Source: Phycisphaeraceae bacterium (GTDB taxonomy: Bacteria; Planctomycetota; Phycisphaerae; Phycisphaerales; UBA1924). Taken from it: a DNA stretch of 64,000 nucleotides. The position numbers were made by a program, and so were the translations under genes. Shown here piece after piece: positions 43,134-51,921 of this stretch; within the stretch, counting starts at the first letter, position 1; every line of letters starts with the position of its first letter. Below the pieces are notes generated by a model that was not told the DNA's origin, searched no databases, and was given only the letters and a program-made list of their open reading frames with translations. Where the stretch lies: assembly GCA_020639155.1 (NCBI GenBank), contig JACKHF010000001.1:1736001-1800000 (forward strand), written 5' to 3'.

Positions 43134-44336
43134 TTAGCTGGACTCATCCACCATGCTCGCAATCGCAGCAGCGGCCTCTTCCGCTGCATTGTGCCCCTTG
43201 AATGCTGCAACGACAGCTGCAAGCTCGGCAGACAGCTCCTGCCTGCGATGCTCGTTCTCGATCAGATCGGTCAGGGCGTCGATGATGTTGCGATCCGAGC
43301 TGTACTTTTCGTAGTATGGGATAAACTCGCGCACGATCTCACGATCGGCAATGAGATTCGGAAGGGTAAACAGGCGTGTCTTGACGAGCAATCGGCCAAA
43401 GATCTGCCCTATCAACGGATTCATGACATACATCGTGACCATAGGCACTGATTGACGTGCAACCTGCAGCGTGACAGTACCGCTGACAACGAGCGCGGTG
43501 TCGGCCCAGCGAACCGCTGCGTCGGTACATGAGTGGGCGATGGATAACCCCTCCGGCCAGCCACCATCTTTCTCTGCCAGTTCGCGAAGGGATTGTGCCG
43601 TCACCTCGTTGGTAGCAGCGACAAGTCCGACGAGCCCCTCATGCTGCTGCATGAGTCCGCGAAACACTCGAAGCATGACGGGGAAGTTCTTTTGCATCTC
43701 GGATGGCCGCGAGCCCGGGAGCAGGAGCAACTTGTGCTTTCCATCCGGGAATGTTGGAAGTTGCTCGGAAATTCGTTTCTCGTCGAGAGGGACGCTGAAG
43801 ATCGGATGGCCGACAAATGTTGCGGGGACGTTGCGCTGGCGAAACCATTGCTCCTCGAAGGGCAGAATGCACAGCACGAGGTCCGTGCGTTTGCGCAGCT
43901 TGCGGATGCGCCACGTTGCCCATGCCCAAACCTGCGGTGCGACCATGTGGACAACGCGGATACCACTCTGCTTCGCAAACTTACAGAGAGGAAAGTTTGC
44001 GGCCGGGGAATCAACGGGGACATGGAGGACAGGCCTGTGTTCGATCATCCAGGATTTCACGCGTTCGTTGATGTGCTGATGCTCACGGATCTTTGCGAGC
44101 CCGGGCATGCCCATCACCGCATCCTTGCCGGTATATTCGACGATGGATGCGCCTGCTGCTTCCATCTTTTTGCCGCCCCATGCAAAGATCGGGACATCCG
44201 GGCGGATCGTTCGCAAGTGCCCGATGACCGCAGCGGCATGATCATCACCGGATGGTTCAAACGATGAGAACAACACAACGGGCCCGGTTTTCTCGGGCTT
44301 GGGCATGTCGCTAATCTGGGTCTCTGGTGCTGGCAC
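43134..44336 (-). CDS. lpxB: Lipid-A-disaccharide synthase
   Basis: 400 residues (ATG 44306 would remove ten). It joins UDP-diacylglucosamine and lipid X in lipid A synthesis. VVLFSSFEPSGDDHAAAVIG is the opening loop, with HMVAPQVWAWATWRIRKLRK, LPFEEQWF, TFVGHPIF and LLLPGSRPSEMQKNFPVML as GT19 signatures. VVSGTVTLQVARQSVPMVTM is the sugar-nucleotide region. The opening loop is slightly different from the usual GExSGDxxGA. Its presence shows an outer membrane with lipid A. Divergent from the rsmB-like gene. Confidence 0.92.
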   Translation of the reverse strand: MPAPETQISDMPKPEKTGPVVLFSSFEPSGDDHAAAVIGHLRTIRPDVPIFAWGGKKMEAAGASIVEYTGKDAVMGMPGLAKIREHQHINERVKSWMIEHRPVLHVPVDSPAANFPLCKFAKQSGIRVVHMVAPQVWAWATWRIRKLRKRTDLVLCILPFEEQWFRQRNVPATFVGHPIFSVPLDEKRISEQLPTFPDGKHKLLLLPGSRPSEMQKNFPVMLRVFRGLMQQHEGLVGLVAATNEVTAQSLRELAEKDGGWPEGLSIAHSCTDAAVRWADTALVVSGTVTLQVARQSVPMVTMYVMNPLIGQIFGRLLVKTRLFTLPNLIADREIVREFIPYYEKYSSDRNIIDALTDLIENEHRRQELSAELAAVVAAFKGHNAAEEAAAAIASMVDESS

Positions 44337-44509
44337 TGATGCTGAGTCAAGCGGGTATGGGGACGGGAGTCAACCGGGTTCAGGTGTGATATTGTGTTCC
44401 TCATCGGCAATCAGGCCAATGCTGAGCGAATCGTGTTCTACGCTTGCGGGTGAAGCACAGGGCCCAGCGACAGTTCAGACAATCGCACAGGCAGGGAGCA
44501 CGCAAGCCC

Positions 44510-45919
44510 ATGGAACGAGGTTCTGGGTTTGCGGTTCGAGACTGTGTTCATGCTCGACTCGCTGAGTGCGCCGATCGGTTTCCTGATCTTCCAATTGACG
44601 TGCTGGATGTGCAAGAGCTCGATACGTTCTCTCCGCGTGATGCAGCGCTCGCCAGAACGATCCTCCGCCAGACCACGGTGCGATGGCTGACACTGCGTGC
44701 GATACTCAAACATGTGCTCCATAAGGGATTCGATGAGCAGCCTGCTCCCGTGAAGGCAGGCCTGCTCTGCGGCGCGTGCCAGATCGTGCTGCTTGATCGC
44801 ATCCCATCTCATGCAGCGATCAATGAGAGCGTGAAGTGGGTGGGGCGGATTTCGGGACAGCAATCTGCTGGCATCGTCAATGCGGTTCTGCGCAAGCTTG
44901 CTGATCTGACAGGTGATGTGGTTGCATCTGTGTGGAACGGCGAACGAAACGCGGTGCCCATGATGGACGGGCGCGTCAGGCAAATGAATGAGCCGATGCT
45001 CCCATCGAAGCAGATCGAGCGATGGGCCTCGGCGACCGGTCTGACAAGGCCGTGCCTCGAACTACTTGAGACACAGTTTGATCTGGAGACGGCAAGACGT
45101 ATCGCCATGCTGACGATTGCCCAGCCACCCACGATCGTCCGTCTCCCCTGTGGTACGACGCGAGCCGGTCTTGTTTCATCGTTTCAGGATTCGCTTCGTG
45201 AGCGTGTCGATGAACATCTGGTCCAGCACGAGGATGCACATCACTGCGTGTTTTCTGGTACAAAGCCCGATCTGGAAGCGCTGCTCGGGCAGATTCCAAT
45301 GGTGCGTGTGCAGGACCCTGCGTCCAGCGCGTCGCTGCAACTGCTCACGGAAACATGCGGTGATTCGTACCACCCGAATGTGATTGTTGATCTATGTGCA
45401 GGCAAAGGCACAAAGACGCTGCAACTGGCAGACATGTTCCCGGATGCGATCATTCATGCGACTGATATCGATGCAAGGCGCTTTGAAGATCTTGTGCGCA
45501 TGATTAATGAAAGACCGGTGCTTGCAGGTCGTGTGCGTGTGCATCAATATGAAGCGCTAGTCGTCGCACAGCAGGAACATAGAAGTATCCGCGCGGACAT
45601 GGTGCTGCTGGATGTGCCGTGCTCAAACTCAGGCGTGCTGGCCCGTCGCCCGGAAGCGAGGTTCCGCCAGACCCCCGATGATCATGCGAAAATGATCGAA
45701 CTGCAACGATTGATTCTGAAACTCGGCAACTCCTTCCGTGCTGATGGTGGCTTGATTGTGTATGCGACGTGTTCGCTCATCCGGGAAGAGAACGAGGGAG
45801 TCGTTGAAGCATGTGCTGACAACCTTGGGTTGACTGTCAGGGCGAGCCGAACAGTGCTCCCTGCGGGGCCCGAGCCAATCCAGTGGCATGACGGGTCATT
45901 TGCTGCGATTCTGGGCTGA
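44510..45919 (+). CDS. rsmB: RsmB/NOL1-NOP2-sun family rRNA cytosine-C5 methyltransferase
   Basis: 469 residues from ATG 44510 (a TTG at 44444 is possible). The first 130 residues form a NusB-like helical domain, as in RsmB. The SAM site is VDLCAGKGTKTLQLA with DIDARRFEDL; the catalytic segments are LLDVPCSNSGVLARRPEARF and YATCSLIREEN, each with the Cys used by RNA m5C methyltransferases. The NusB-like part favours C967 of 16S rRNA as the target, but paralogues exist. It lies between lpxB (divergent) and rplU. Confidence 0.85.
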   Translation: MERGSGFAVRDCVHARLAECADRFPDLPIDVLDVQELDTFSPRDAALARTILRQTTVRWLTLRAILKHVLHKGFDEQPAPVKAGLLCGACQIVLLDRIPSHAAINESVKWVGRISGQQSAGIVNAVLRKLADLTGDVVASVWNGERNAVPMMDGRVRQMNEPMLPSKQIERWASATGLTRPCLELLETQFDLETARRIAMLTIAQPPTIVRLPCGTTRAGLVSSFQDSLRERVDEHLVQHEDAHHCVFSGTKPDLEALLGQIPMVRVQDPASSASLQLLTETCGDSYHPNVIVDLCAGKGTKTLQLADMFPDAIIHATDIDARRFEDLVRMINERPVLAGRVRVHQYEALVVAQQEHRSIRADMVLLDVPCSNSGVLARRPEARFRQTPDDHAKMIELQRLILKLGNSFRADGGLIVYATCSLIREENEGVVEACADNLGLTVRASRTVLPAGPEPIQWHDGSFAAILG

Positions 45920-45954
45920 AAACCGGCTTTGAACTCGATCATCCGGGGTCAAAC

Positions 45955-45983
45955 TTGGCAGAAATCAGGGTCTCGCCTATCAT
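45955..45983 (+). promoter_or_regulatory. Putative promoter of rplU
   Basis: TTGGCA and TATCAT are 17 bases apart, with CTTGGCCC directly after, as at the rplQ promoter. The predicted start near 45990 leaves a leader of about 68 bases. Confidence 0.6.
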
Positions 45984-46057
45984 CTTGGCCCATTGCTGGT
46001 CGGGCGATAAAGACGGACATGCTGTCCGCCCCGAACCGTGCGTGGAAGGAGTGTGCT

Positions 46058-46384
46058 ATGTACGCAATTATCGAAGAATCAGGCGGTCAGCGGAAAGTGA
46101 CCGAAGGTGAAGAGATTCTGATCGATCTCTACAAGGGTGGTGAAGCGACAGCTGGCGAATCGATCACCTTCGACAAGGTGCTCGTGGTTGGTAATACGGG
46201 CGGTGATGCGAAGCTTGGACAGCCATTTGTCAGTGGCGCAAAGGTGACCGCCTCCGTTGTTGAGCCTGTTGTTATGGGCGACAAGATCCACATCTACAAG
46301 TTCCGCCCCAAGAAGCATTCACGTCGCAAAACCGGTCATCGCCAGCGTTATACAACGGTGAAGATCGAGAAGATCTCGGGCTGA
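46058..46384 (+). CDS. rplU: 50S ribosomal protein L21
   Basis: 108 residues from ATG 46058, preceded by GGAAGGAG. MYAIIEESGGQRKVTEGEEI, KVTASVVEPVVMGDKIHIYK and KKHSRRKTGHRQRYTTVKI are diagnostic. Its usual partner rpmA (L27) is not downstream; a terminator follows instead. Confidence 0.96.
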   Translation: MYAIIEESGGQRKVTEGEEILIDLYKGGEATAGESITFDKVLVVGNTGGDAKLGQPFVSGAKVTASVVEPVVMGDKIHIYKFRPKKHSRRKTGHRQRYTTVKIEKISG

Positions 46385-46413
46385 GCAAAGCCGGGGCAAA
46401 CAGACATGTATCA

Positions 46414-46450
46414 CCAAGCCGAACGCAATGTTCGGCTTGGTTGTTTTTTG
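46414..46450 (+). terminator. Rho-independent terminator after rplU
   Basis: An 11-base-pair stem CCAAGCCGAAC / GTTCGGCTTGG with loop GCAAT, followed by TTGTTTTTTG. Confidence 0.92.
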
Positions 46451-46477
46451 TGTGAAGGAACACAAGTGTAACTGGAA

Positions 46478-47272
46478 TTACGCTGGAGCGCACGCGGGGA
46501 GTGGTTGCTTCGAAGCAGAGACAAACCATCCCTCGCTATCGGGTGCAAAATCAGCCTCGCGTTCGACAGTGCAATAGGTGAAGCCAGCCGTCGCAATATA
46601 GCCATGCAGATACGGCTTTGAGTAGTGTTTGACAAAGAGCTTGAATCCTGGATCGATATATGAGAAATCGCCGGGTGGAACATCAAAGCACAATCTGCCA
46701 GTGTCTCTAAGCAGTTTGTGCGCTCGACGTGCAGCCTCTGTCAGATCGGGGAACAAGTGCATAAATACCGCGGAAGCATACACGGTGTCATACTGCCCTT
46801 GTAACTTGACAGTGTGGAAGTCGCCTTGCACGAAAGCGATCCTGTCTGAACCGAATGTGGCGGCAAGATAGTCCACGTTTTCCTGAGAGAGGTCAATGCC
46901 GAGATAGGATTTGAACATTCGCTGGCCAGTTTGCTGCTCGCGTTCAAGCAAAGTGCTGAGCACTCTGCCATACCCCGGGCCAACCTCAATCACGTCACCC
47001 AGTGTGCCGTCCAGGGTTGTCTTGAGCATGAGGTCAAGAAAGTTCTTGCCGTTCATGTCGACACTCCAGGTCAAATCCTTGTTTGGCTTTGCCTCGATCC
47101 ATGCTCCAGTGACAATGTTCTGTAGTTTGTCAGGATCAACGACATGCTCTGCGACAAGATTGGTCAGGTGTGTGACGAGGGTTCGAAGCACATGCACCTC
47201 GCCCTGCAGCTTTTCGAGTTGAGCCAGAACAGGCTGAAGGATTGTATCGGTGGGCGGCTTGATTTGTTGCAT
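46478..47272 (-). CDS. Class I SAM-dependent methyltransferase
   Basis: 264 residues from ATG 47272 (the frame reaches 47341). The first 65 residues are helical. The SAM motif is GDVIEVGPGYGRVLSTL, with motif II around SYLGIDLSQENVDYL and motif IV YDTVYASAVFMHLFPDL, typical of small-molecule or sugar methyltransferases of the Methyltransf_11/25 type. No substrate can be inferred. It converges on rplU. Confidence 0.8.
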   Translation of the reverse strand: MQQIKPPTDTILQPVLAQLEKLQGEVHVLRTLVTHLTNLVAEHVVDPDKLQNIVTGAWIEAKPNKDLTWSVDMNGKNFLDLMLKTTLDGTLGDVIEVGPGYGRVLSTLLEREQQTGQRMFKSYLGIDLSQENVDYLAATFGSDRIAFVQGDFHTVKLQGQYDTVYASAVFMHLFPDLTEAARRAHKLLRDTGRLCFDVPPGDFSYIDPGFKLFVKHYSKPYLHGYIATAGFTYCTVEREADFAPDSEGWFVSASKQPLPACAPA

Positions 47273-47354
47273 GATTCGTTCCTGTAACTCTTGGGCTTGG
47301 GTTTCAGAAGATTCTAGGGTATGAACGACATGACTGAACACGGGACTTCAAACG

Positions 47355-47391
47355 AAAAAAGCGATGTCCTTGAAAGGGTCAAAGACATCGC
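47355..47391 (-). terminator. Terminator of the dockerin-like secreted gene
   Basis: On the minus strand GCGATGTC and GACATCGC pair around an inner TTGA/TCAA helix, followed by TTTTTT (plus-strand A run 47355-47360). Confidence 0.75.
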
Positions 47392-47422
47392 ACCAAGACT
47401 CGTTCAGGTTGTATCTGGCAGT

Positions 47423-48178
47423 TTACGGGCAACCAACCGAGTATTCGTTGCCAAAGCAGATGTAATCGAACACGTTCAGTGATCCATTCCCGTCACAGTC
47501 TGCATAGAACTGCGCTGTGGCAAACGCGTTGCCGAAGCAGATGTAGTCGAACACGTTCAGTGTTCCGTTGTTATCACAATCCGGATAGCAGGGGAGTTCG
47601 ATGTGTTCTACGACAATGCGGATGTTGAAATCGCCTGTGACACCAAACGAACATGAGGGAACCCAGCCACCAGGAACTGCAAAGATGAAGTTCTTGTTGG
47701 GCTGACATCCGTCCAGGTCGGTGACAAGACTTGCAGCAAGGAAGCTACCATTCGGTGCGTCAGAGAACTTCATACCGACGGTGATAGGTGCTGGGTTTGC
47801 GATAATGATGGCCTCATTCTCAAAGTCATACTCGTTGAGGAACTGTGGGGTCAACTGGATGGGATCTGAAACAAAGATAGCAGCGTTCGATGCTGACGGT
47901 GTTCCTTCATAGATAAAGATACCATCCTGCACATTGTTCTGTGCCTGACCCGGAATCAGCGCACTCCAGCCGATCTGCACGCGCTTGATCTGCAATGGGA
48001 ACATGCTGAAGTCAGGATAAAAAGTTGCTGCGCCAAACTCACCGTTGATAAATCCAAGCTGCACATTGCCTGAACCGCCTGCAGCAATGGAGTCATTTTG
48101 CAGCGTGACCTCCTGTGCACTGACAGTTGAAGCAACAAAGCAGAGCGACATTGATGTGAGTAGTGCGAAACGTTTCAT
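47423..48178 (-). CDS. Secreted protein with C-terminal Cys-type dockerin-like repeat pair
   Basis: 251 residues from ATG 48178; signal peptide 1-21 ending TVSAQ. The body (about 22-195) is unrecognised, probably beta-rich, with GWSALIPGQAQNNVQDGIFI and VTDLDGCQPNKNFIFAVPGG. The last 55 residues are a repeat pair (PDCDNNGTLNVFDYICFGN and ADCDGNGSLNVFDYICFGN) ending GCP, as in three other nearby genes. It lies in the same direction as the M14 gene upstream but has its own terminator. Confidence 0.75.
   Translation of the reverse strand: MKRFALLTSMSLCFVASTVSAQEVTLQNDSIAAGGSGNVQLGFINGEFGAATFYPDFSMFPLQIKRVQIGWSALIPGQAQNNVQDGIFIYEGTPSASNAAIFVSDPIQLTPQFLNEYDFENEAIIIANPAPITVGMKFSDAPNGSFLAASLVTDLDGCQPNKNFIFAVPGGWVPSCSFGVTGDFNIRIVVEHIELPCYPDCDNNGTLNVFDYICFGNAFATAQFYADCDGNGSLNVFDYICFGNEYSVGCP
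47426..47590 (-). repeat. C-terminal dockerin-like repeat module, copy 1
   Basis: 55 codons encoding two units of about 27 residues with pattern C-Y-x-D-C-D-x-x-G-x-L-N-V-F-D-Y-I-C. This copy is the most divergent (PDCDNNG, NEYSVGCP) but has the same length as the other three. Confidence 0.8.
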
Positions 48179-48319
48179 GGATATTCCCCCTCTGATCTGG
48201 TAATACACGAGTCACGATCTATCGTCAGCATACACGATACTGCCCGGAGCATGCCAGTAAAAAATTCAGCTTGGGCCGATTTTCAGTTATTATCAGCGTC
48301 ATTTGTCAGGCTATACGCA

Positions 48320-48354
48320 AAGAACGGGTGCTGTGTTCTGGACACAGCACCCGT
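48320..48354 (-). terminator. Hairpin after the M14 carboxypeptidase gene
   Basis: A 13-base-pair stem ACGGGTGCTGTGT / ACACAGCACCCGT with a 5-base loop lies 27 bases past the stop on the minus strand. The T run (TTCTTTG) is weak. Confidence 0.65.
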
Positions 48355-48381
48355 CGTAAAGCCAAGGAATCAAACAGCAGC

Positions 48382-50859
48382 TTACGGGCAGCCCGCCGCG
48401 TAGGCGTTGCCGAAGCAGATGTAGTCAAAGATATTCAACGAGCCGCTCCCATCGCAGTCGGCGTATGCGGTGCCAGACGCATACTCGTTGCCGAAGCAGA
48501 TGTAGTCGAAGATGTTAAGCGCACCGCTGCCATCACAATCGGCGTAGCAGGAGCTTTCACACAAAGTCTTCGTGACCTTAAATGCATCAATACCGGCTTC
48601 AACAACGCTCTGTGGGTTATCGTCATTCACAGTGAACCGAATCCGTGAGTTGGCTGATGGGGTCAAACCCGCAGATGCGATTGTGTCTGCACTGATGATC
48701 TGTGTGCGCCACGATAGATCACCGTTCGTGTCATTGCGTGCGATTTCTGCCCATGGACCCGAAGTTCCGTTGGTGCTCATCTCAACAACAAGTGCATCAG
48801 CGCCGTTGTCATTGGACAGGTTCAGGTAGTAGTCATATGAAATCTCGGAAACACCAAGCAGATCAAGCGATGGTGACGTGATGCGAACTGCACCAGCATC
48901 AACATCGGTATTTCCAACAGCATTCTGTGTGAGTAAGCAAGATCCTGATCCATCAGAATCACTCTCGGGGTCATACGCCCAACCCGGATCATTCACTGGC
49001 ACGCCGCGCTCCCAGTCGCCGGATGTTGCGCCAAGGTTCTCAGCACTCCATCCGGTGTTTGTTTCAAAGTTATCAGAGAATGAAAGCTGCGACGAGGTGA
49101 ACGGATCAGCAGAATACGTCGATGCGGGGGCGTTGGAGGGCATCGTTGCGGTTTGTCCGCCTTGTGTCTGCGCTGAAAGGTAATAGGTCACAGCGGAGTT
49201 GCAGGGCACACCGGGGAACGTTGCGGTGTACATGTTCGTTGCGTTCTGTGCCATGGGGTAGGTCGCGAATGCACCACCATCTATACTGACATGCAGCACA
49301 CCAGTGTTCGGCTGGGGTACAGCGCCGCACGATGGGGAAACATTGACGTCAAATGTTGTTCCGCCGTTGGCATTAACCATATTCGGCGCGCCACCGGGAA
49401 GATCGAATGTGAGCGAGCCTGAGCCATCTGGTTGCAACTGCACATCGATTGTTTGTGCTGAGCTGCCGGTTACACTGAGCGTGCGTGTCGTCGTCTGGTA
49501 GCATGGAGCCGAGTACTGTAGCGTGTAGTTGCCCGTTGGAAGTGTCCAGAAGTACTGGCCGAACATGCCACCAGAGGAGTTCGTTTCGCCGTTCGGGAAG
49601 TTCACGCCGACGAGAGAAACGGTGGCCTCGACCGGGAGGCCTGTTACGGCATCGGTCACATGTCCAAACACGCTAATGGGGCGCTGGAGCACGAGCTTCG
49701 TGCCGCCCCAGACTGATTCTGCTTCGACAATCCCGCTGGCATACGCGGGCTGGAACTGTGTGCCTGTTTCTGTCAGATATGCGTTTGCGCCGAAATGGGA
49801 GAACTGCCATTCATAGTGTTCGCCTTCAGCTGATGGCGGGCGTGTCATGCCGTACCCGTGTGCAACGCTGATGGCTGATGCTTCGCTGCCGTAGAAACTC
49901 TCAAACGGGTGATTGAGACAGTTGTATGCGTAGAGTGTCTCTTGGCCGTATGAGTGAAAGTCGATAACGCTGGCAAACCGCCGCGCTTCCGTCAACTGCA
50001 TGATGATTTGTGTCTCTGGTTCGGATCCAGCCGACGGGCCCCTGTATGTTTCGCTGTTTCCGTTGGTATCACCGCCGCACGCTGCAGCCCAGCCCTGTGG
50101 ATAGTTGCGGTTGAGATCCACGCCAAACGAACCGCCGTTGTTGCGTCGATTTTTGCGCCAGAGATCGTTCACGTTGAAAACGTACTCGTAGCCATCGGGA
50201 TTGTTTGTTGCGATGATCCAGATCTCGTTGTTGTTTACGATCGACTGGATTGATGGATCAGATGCGTAGCCGCTCGTCAGGCGCTTCATCGCGTCGAGCG
50301 CAATGAGCGGTGTGACGATTTCGCGCACGTGATGGCAGGAGATAACGAGACGGTTCGGTTCATCCTCGTTTGTTGCAACATTGTCCGAGATCTTCATTGC
50401 ATAGATGTCGCGGCCCTCGTGTGTCTGTGGGCCGCCGAGCATCTGCGTGATATTGACAACCTGCGCGATAGACGGGTACTGCGATGCAATCGAGTTCATT
50501 TCTGTGTAGATATCAGCAAGATCCGGATAGCCGTTGGGTGGCTGGTCGCCGCCTGCCATCTGCTGCTGCGTGAGCCGGAAGGGTTGACCAACACGAAGAA
50601 TCTGCGGCTGGAGCCCGAGATTGAGAAGTCTTGTAAAGTCACCCTGGCTCACGATCAGATCAATGTGATCGGAGCTCACATCGGCGTCGCAATCAACAGC
50701 AAATCCCAGATCATCAAGCTGGTGCTCAAGAGCATGCGGTTCCGGCGTATTCAAACGAACGATTGCGCTCTCGAATGGCTCAGCAACCTGGGCGGTCGCT
50801 GACAATGAGCCAGCAGCACAGGTGAGTGCCGCAATCAGGCGTACGGAGGTGGATGACAT
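48382..50859 (-). CDS. Secreted M14 zinc carboxypeptidase with C-terminal dockerin-like repeats
   Basis: 825 residues; signal peptide 1-23 ending SATAQ. The M14 domain covers about 110-420: CHHVREIVTP (zinc His and Glu), GVDLNRNYPQGW (substrate-binding Asn-Arg), IDFHSYGQET (third zinc ligand) and YLTETGTQF (catalytic Glu). A carboxypeptidase-regulatory-like beta domain follows (ISVFGHVTDAVTGLPVEATV), then at least one more beta-rich domain and a jelly-roll-like part (FETNTGWSAENLG). It ends in the 55-residue repeat pair. It should cleave C-terminal residues from extracellular proteins or peptides. Confidence 0.88.
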   Translation of the reverse strand: MSSTSVRLIAALTCAAGSLSATAQVAEPFESAIVRLNTPEPHALEHQLDDLGFAVDCDADVSSDHIDLIVSQGDFTRLLNLGLQPQILRVGQPFRLTQQQMAGGDQPPNGYPDLADIYTEMNSIASQYPSIAQVVNITQMLGGPQTHEGRDIYAMKISDNVATNEDEPNRLVISCHHVREIVTPLIALDAMKRLTSGYASDPSIQSIVNNNEIWIIATNNPDGYEYVFNVNDLWRKNRRNNGGSFGVDLNRNYPQGWAAACGGDTNGNSETYRGPSAGSEPETQIIMQLTEARRFASVIDFHSYGQETLYAYNCLNHPFESFYGSEASAISVAHGYGMTRPPSAEGEHYEWQFSHFGANAYLTETGTQFQPAYASGIVEAESVWGGTKLVLQRPISVFGHVTDAVTGLPVEATVSLVGVNFPNGETNSSGGMFGQYFWTLPTGNYTLQYSAPCYQTTTRTLSVTGSSAQTIDVQLQPDGSGSLTFDLPGGAPNMVNANGGTTFDVNVSPSCGAVPQPNTGVLHVSIDGGAFATYPMAQNATNMYTATFPGVPCNSAVTYYLSAQTQGGQTATMPSNAPASTYSADPFTSSQLSFSDNFETNTGWSAENLGATSGDWERGVPVNDPGWAYDPESDSDGSGSCLLTQNAVGNTDVDAGAVRITSPSLDLLGVSEISYDYYLNLSNDNGADALVVEMSTNGTSGPWAEIARNDTNGDLSWRTQIISADTIASAGLTPSANSRIRFTVNDDNPQSVVEAGIDAFKVTKTLCESSCYADCDGSGALNIFDYICFGNEYASGTAYADCDGSGSLNIFDYICFGNAYAAGCP
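48385..48549 (-). repeat. C-terminal dockerin-like repeat module, copy 2
   Basis: 55 codons; two units with ADCDGSGALNIFDYICFGN and ADCDGSGSLNIFDYICFGN, ending AAGCP. Asp, Asp, Ser, Ser/Ala, Asn and Asp fall at positions 1, 3, 5, 7, 9 and 12 of an EF-hand-like loop, consistent with calcium binding. Confidence 0.85.
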
Positions 50860-51266
50860 GCAACGTCCTTTCTGGTCAGTGAGCTGTCAACCGAAGCGAA
50901 ACCGCGTGGTGGACAATGGCAGTGTCTCGCATCGGCGGGAGGCATTGAGGATACCACCAAACTGTGTGTTTGCGGTGTTGAAAATGCTCCGGATGCATCA
51001 TCTCACTGCGGTGAGGCGGTAGAATCGCATCAAGAAACGTCCGAAAATCAACCTCGCAAAGGTCAGAATGGGCCAATGAGATACGCGGCATAGACCGGTG
51101 TGGATGCTGGTGTGCAGGTTGCCTTTTGATTTCGATGTTTGTGTAAGCTATCGACCTCAGAAAACCGTTTGATTCGGATAATTATTGGTACGAGGGAACA
51201 CGCTCATTGGACTTATGGATCGCTGGGACGGATACTTTGTGCCTCGCGGTTTATCGCGCAGGCCCC
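50860..51266. other. Non-coding gap before tRNA-Val
   Basis: 407 bases that hold the start regions of the M14 gene and of tRNA-Val. AT-rich sequence at 51165-51190 may contain a promoter, but I could not pair boxes with confidence. No gene seen. Confidence 0.4.
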
Positions 51267-51340
51267 GGGCGCATAGCTCAGTTGGCTAGAGCGCTGCCGT
51301 CACATGGCAGAGGTCACAGGTTCAAGTCCTGTTGCGCCCA
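51267..51340 (+). tRNA. tRNA-Val (CAC)
   Basis: 74 bases folding into a full cloverleaf: acceptor GGGCGCA / TGCGCCC plus discriminator A, D stem GCTC/GAGC, anticodon stem CTGCC/GGCAG with loop GTCACAT (anticodon CAC, reading GUG), and T arm ACAGG-TTCAAGT-CCTGT. The 3' CCA is not encoded. infA follows 100 bases later. Confidence 0.95.
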
Positions 51341-51440
51341 TTTTCTCCTGCAGCTGATTTGGGCTGTGGGTAGAACACAGTTTTTTTGAACGGCCAGCAA
51401 GTGACTGGTACGTTGGTGTGGTTTGATTGACAGGAGGCCT

Positions 51441-51668
51441 ATGGCCAAACAAGACGACAAGTTCACAATGGAGGCAAAGGTCATCGAAGCGATGCCCAAC
51501 GCCATGTTTAAGGTGGAGCTACCAAACGAACAGAAAACGATCATTCTTGCCTATATGTCCGGCAAGATGCGAAAGCACTACATTCGGATTACCCCAGGCG
51601 ACACTGTGACGGTGGAACTGAGCCCGTACGATCTGACAAAGGGCAGAATTACCTACCGGAACCGGTAA
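51441..51668 (+). CDS. infA: Translation initiation factor IF-1
   Basis: 75 residues from ATG 51441, with AGGAGG at spacing 4-6. KFTMEAKVIEAMPNAMFKVE, MSGKMRKHYIRITPGDTVTV and SPYDLTKGRITYRNR cover the whole OB-fold. In many bacteria infA is in the spc/alpha cluster between secY and rpmJ; here it stands alone after tRNA-Val. Confidence 0.96.
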   Translation: MAKQDDKFTMEAKVIEAMPNAMFKVELPNEQKTIILAYMSGKMRKHYIRITPGDTVTVELSPYDLTKGRITYRNR

Positions 51669-51770
51669 CAGAACTTCGACATGGCATGTACTGGAAACGT
51701 GCAAAGCGTCCGGTATCTGGTGTCTGTTTGTGCTGGAATGAGATCTATTCAGAGTTTTGGATCAAGCCAC

Positions 51771-51799
51771 TTCTATTTGGATCCCAAATCTTGTACAAT
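51771..51799 (+). promoter_or_regulatory. Putative promoter of the 278-residue secreted gene
   Basis: TACAAT is a strong -10 box; a weak TTCTAT lies 17 bases upstream. The leader would be about 115 bases. Called by eye. Confidence 0.35.
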
Positions 51800-51921
51800 G
51801 CGTAAGAGGATGTTTGAGCGTTGCATCATGTTTGCTGCGGCGTTGTCGTGTACCCAATCGGCGTGTCCTTGAGCCAATCGGCAAGAACATTGCTGAACAT
51901 TTGGAAAGAAAGAGGATGAGC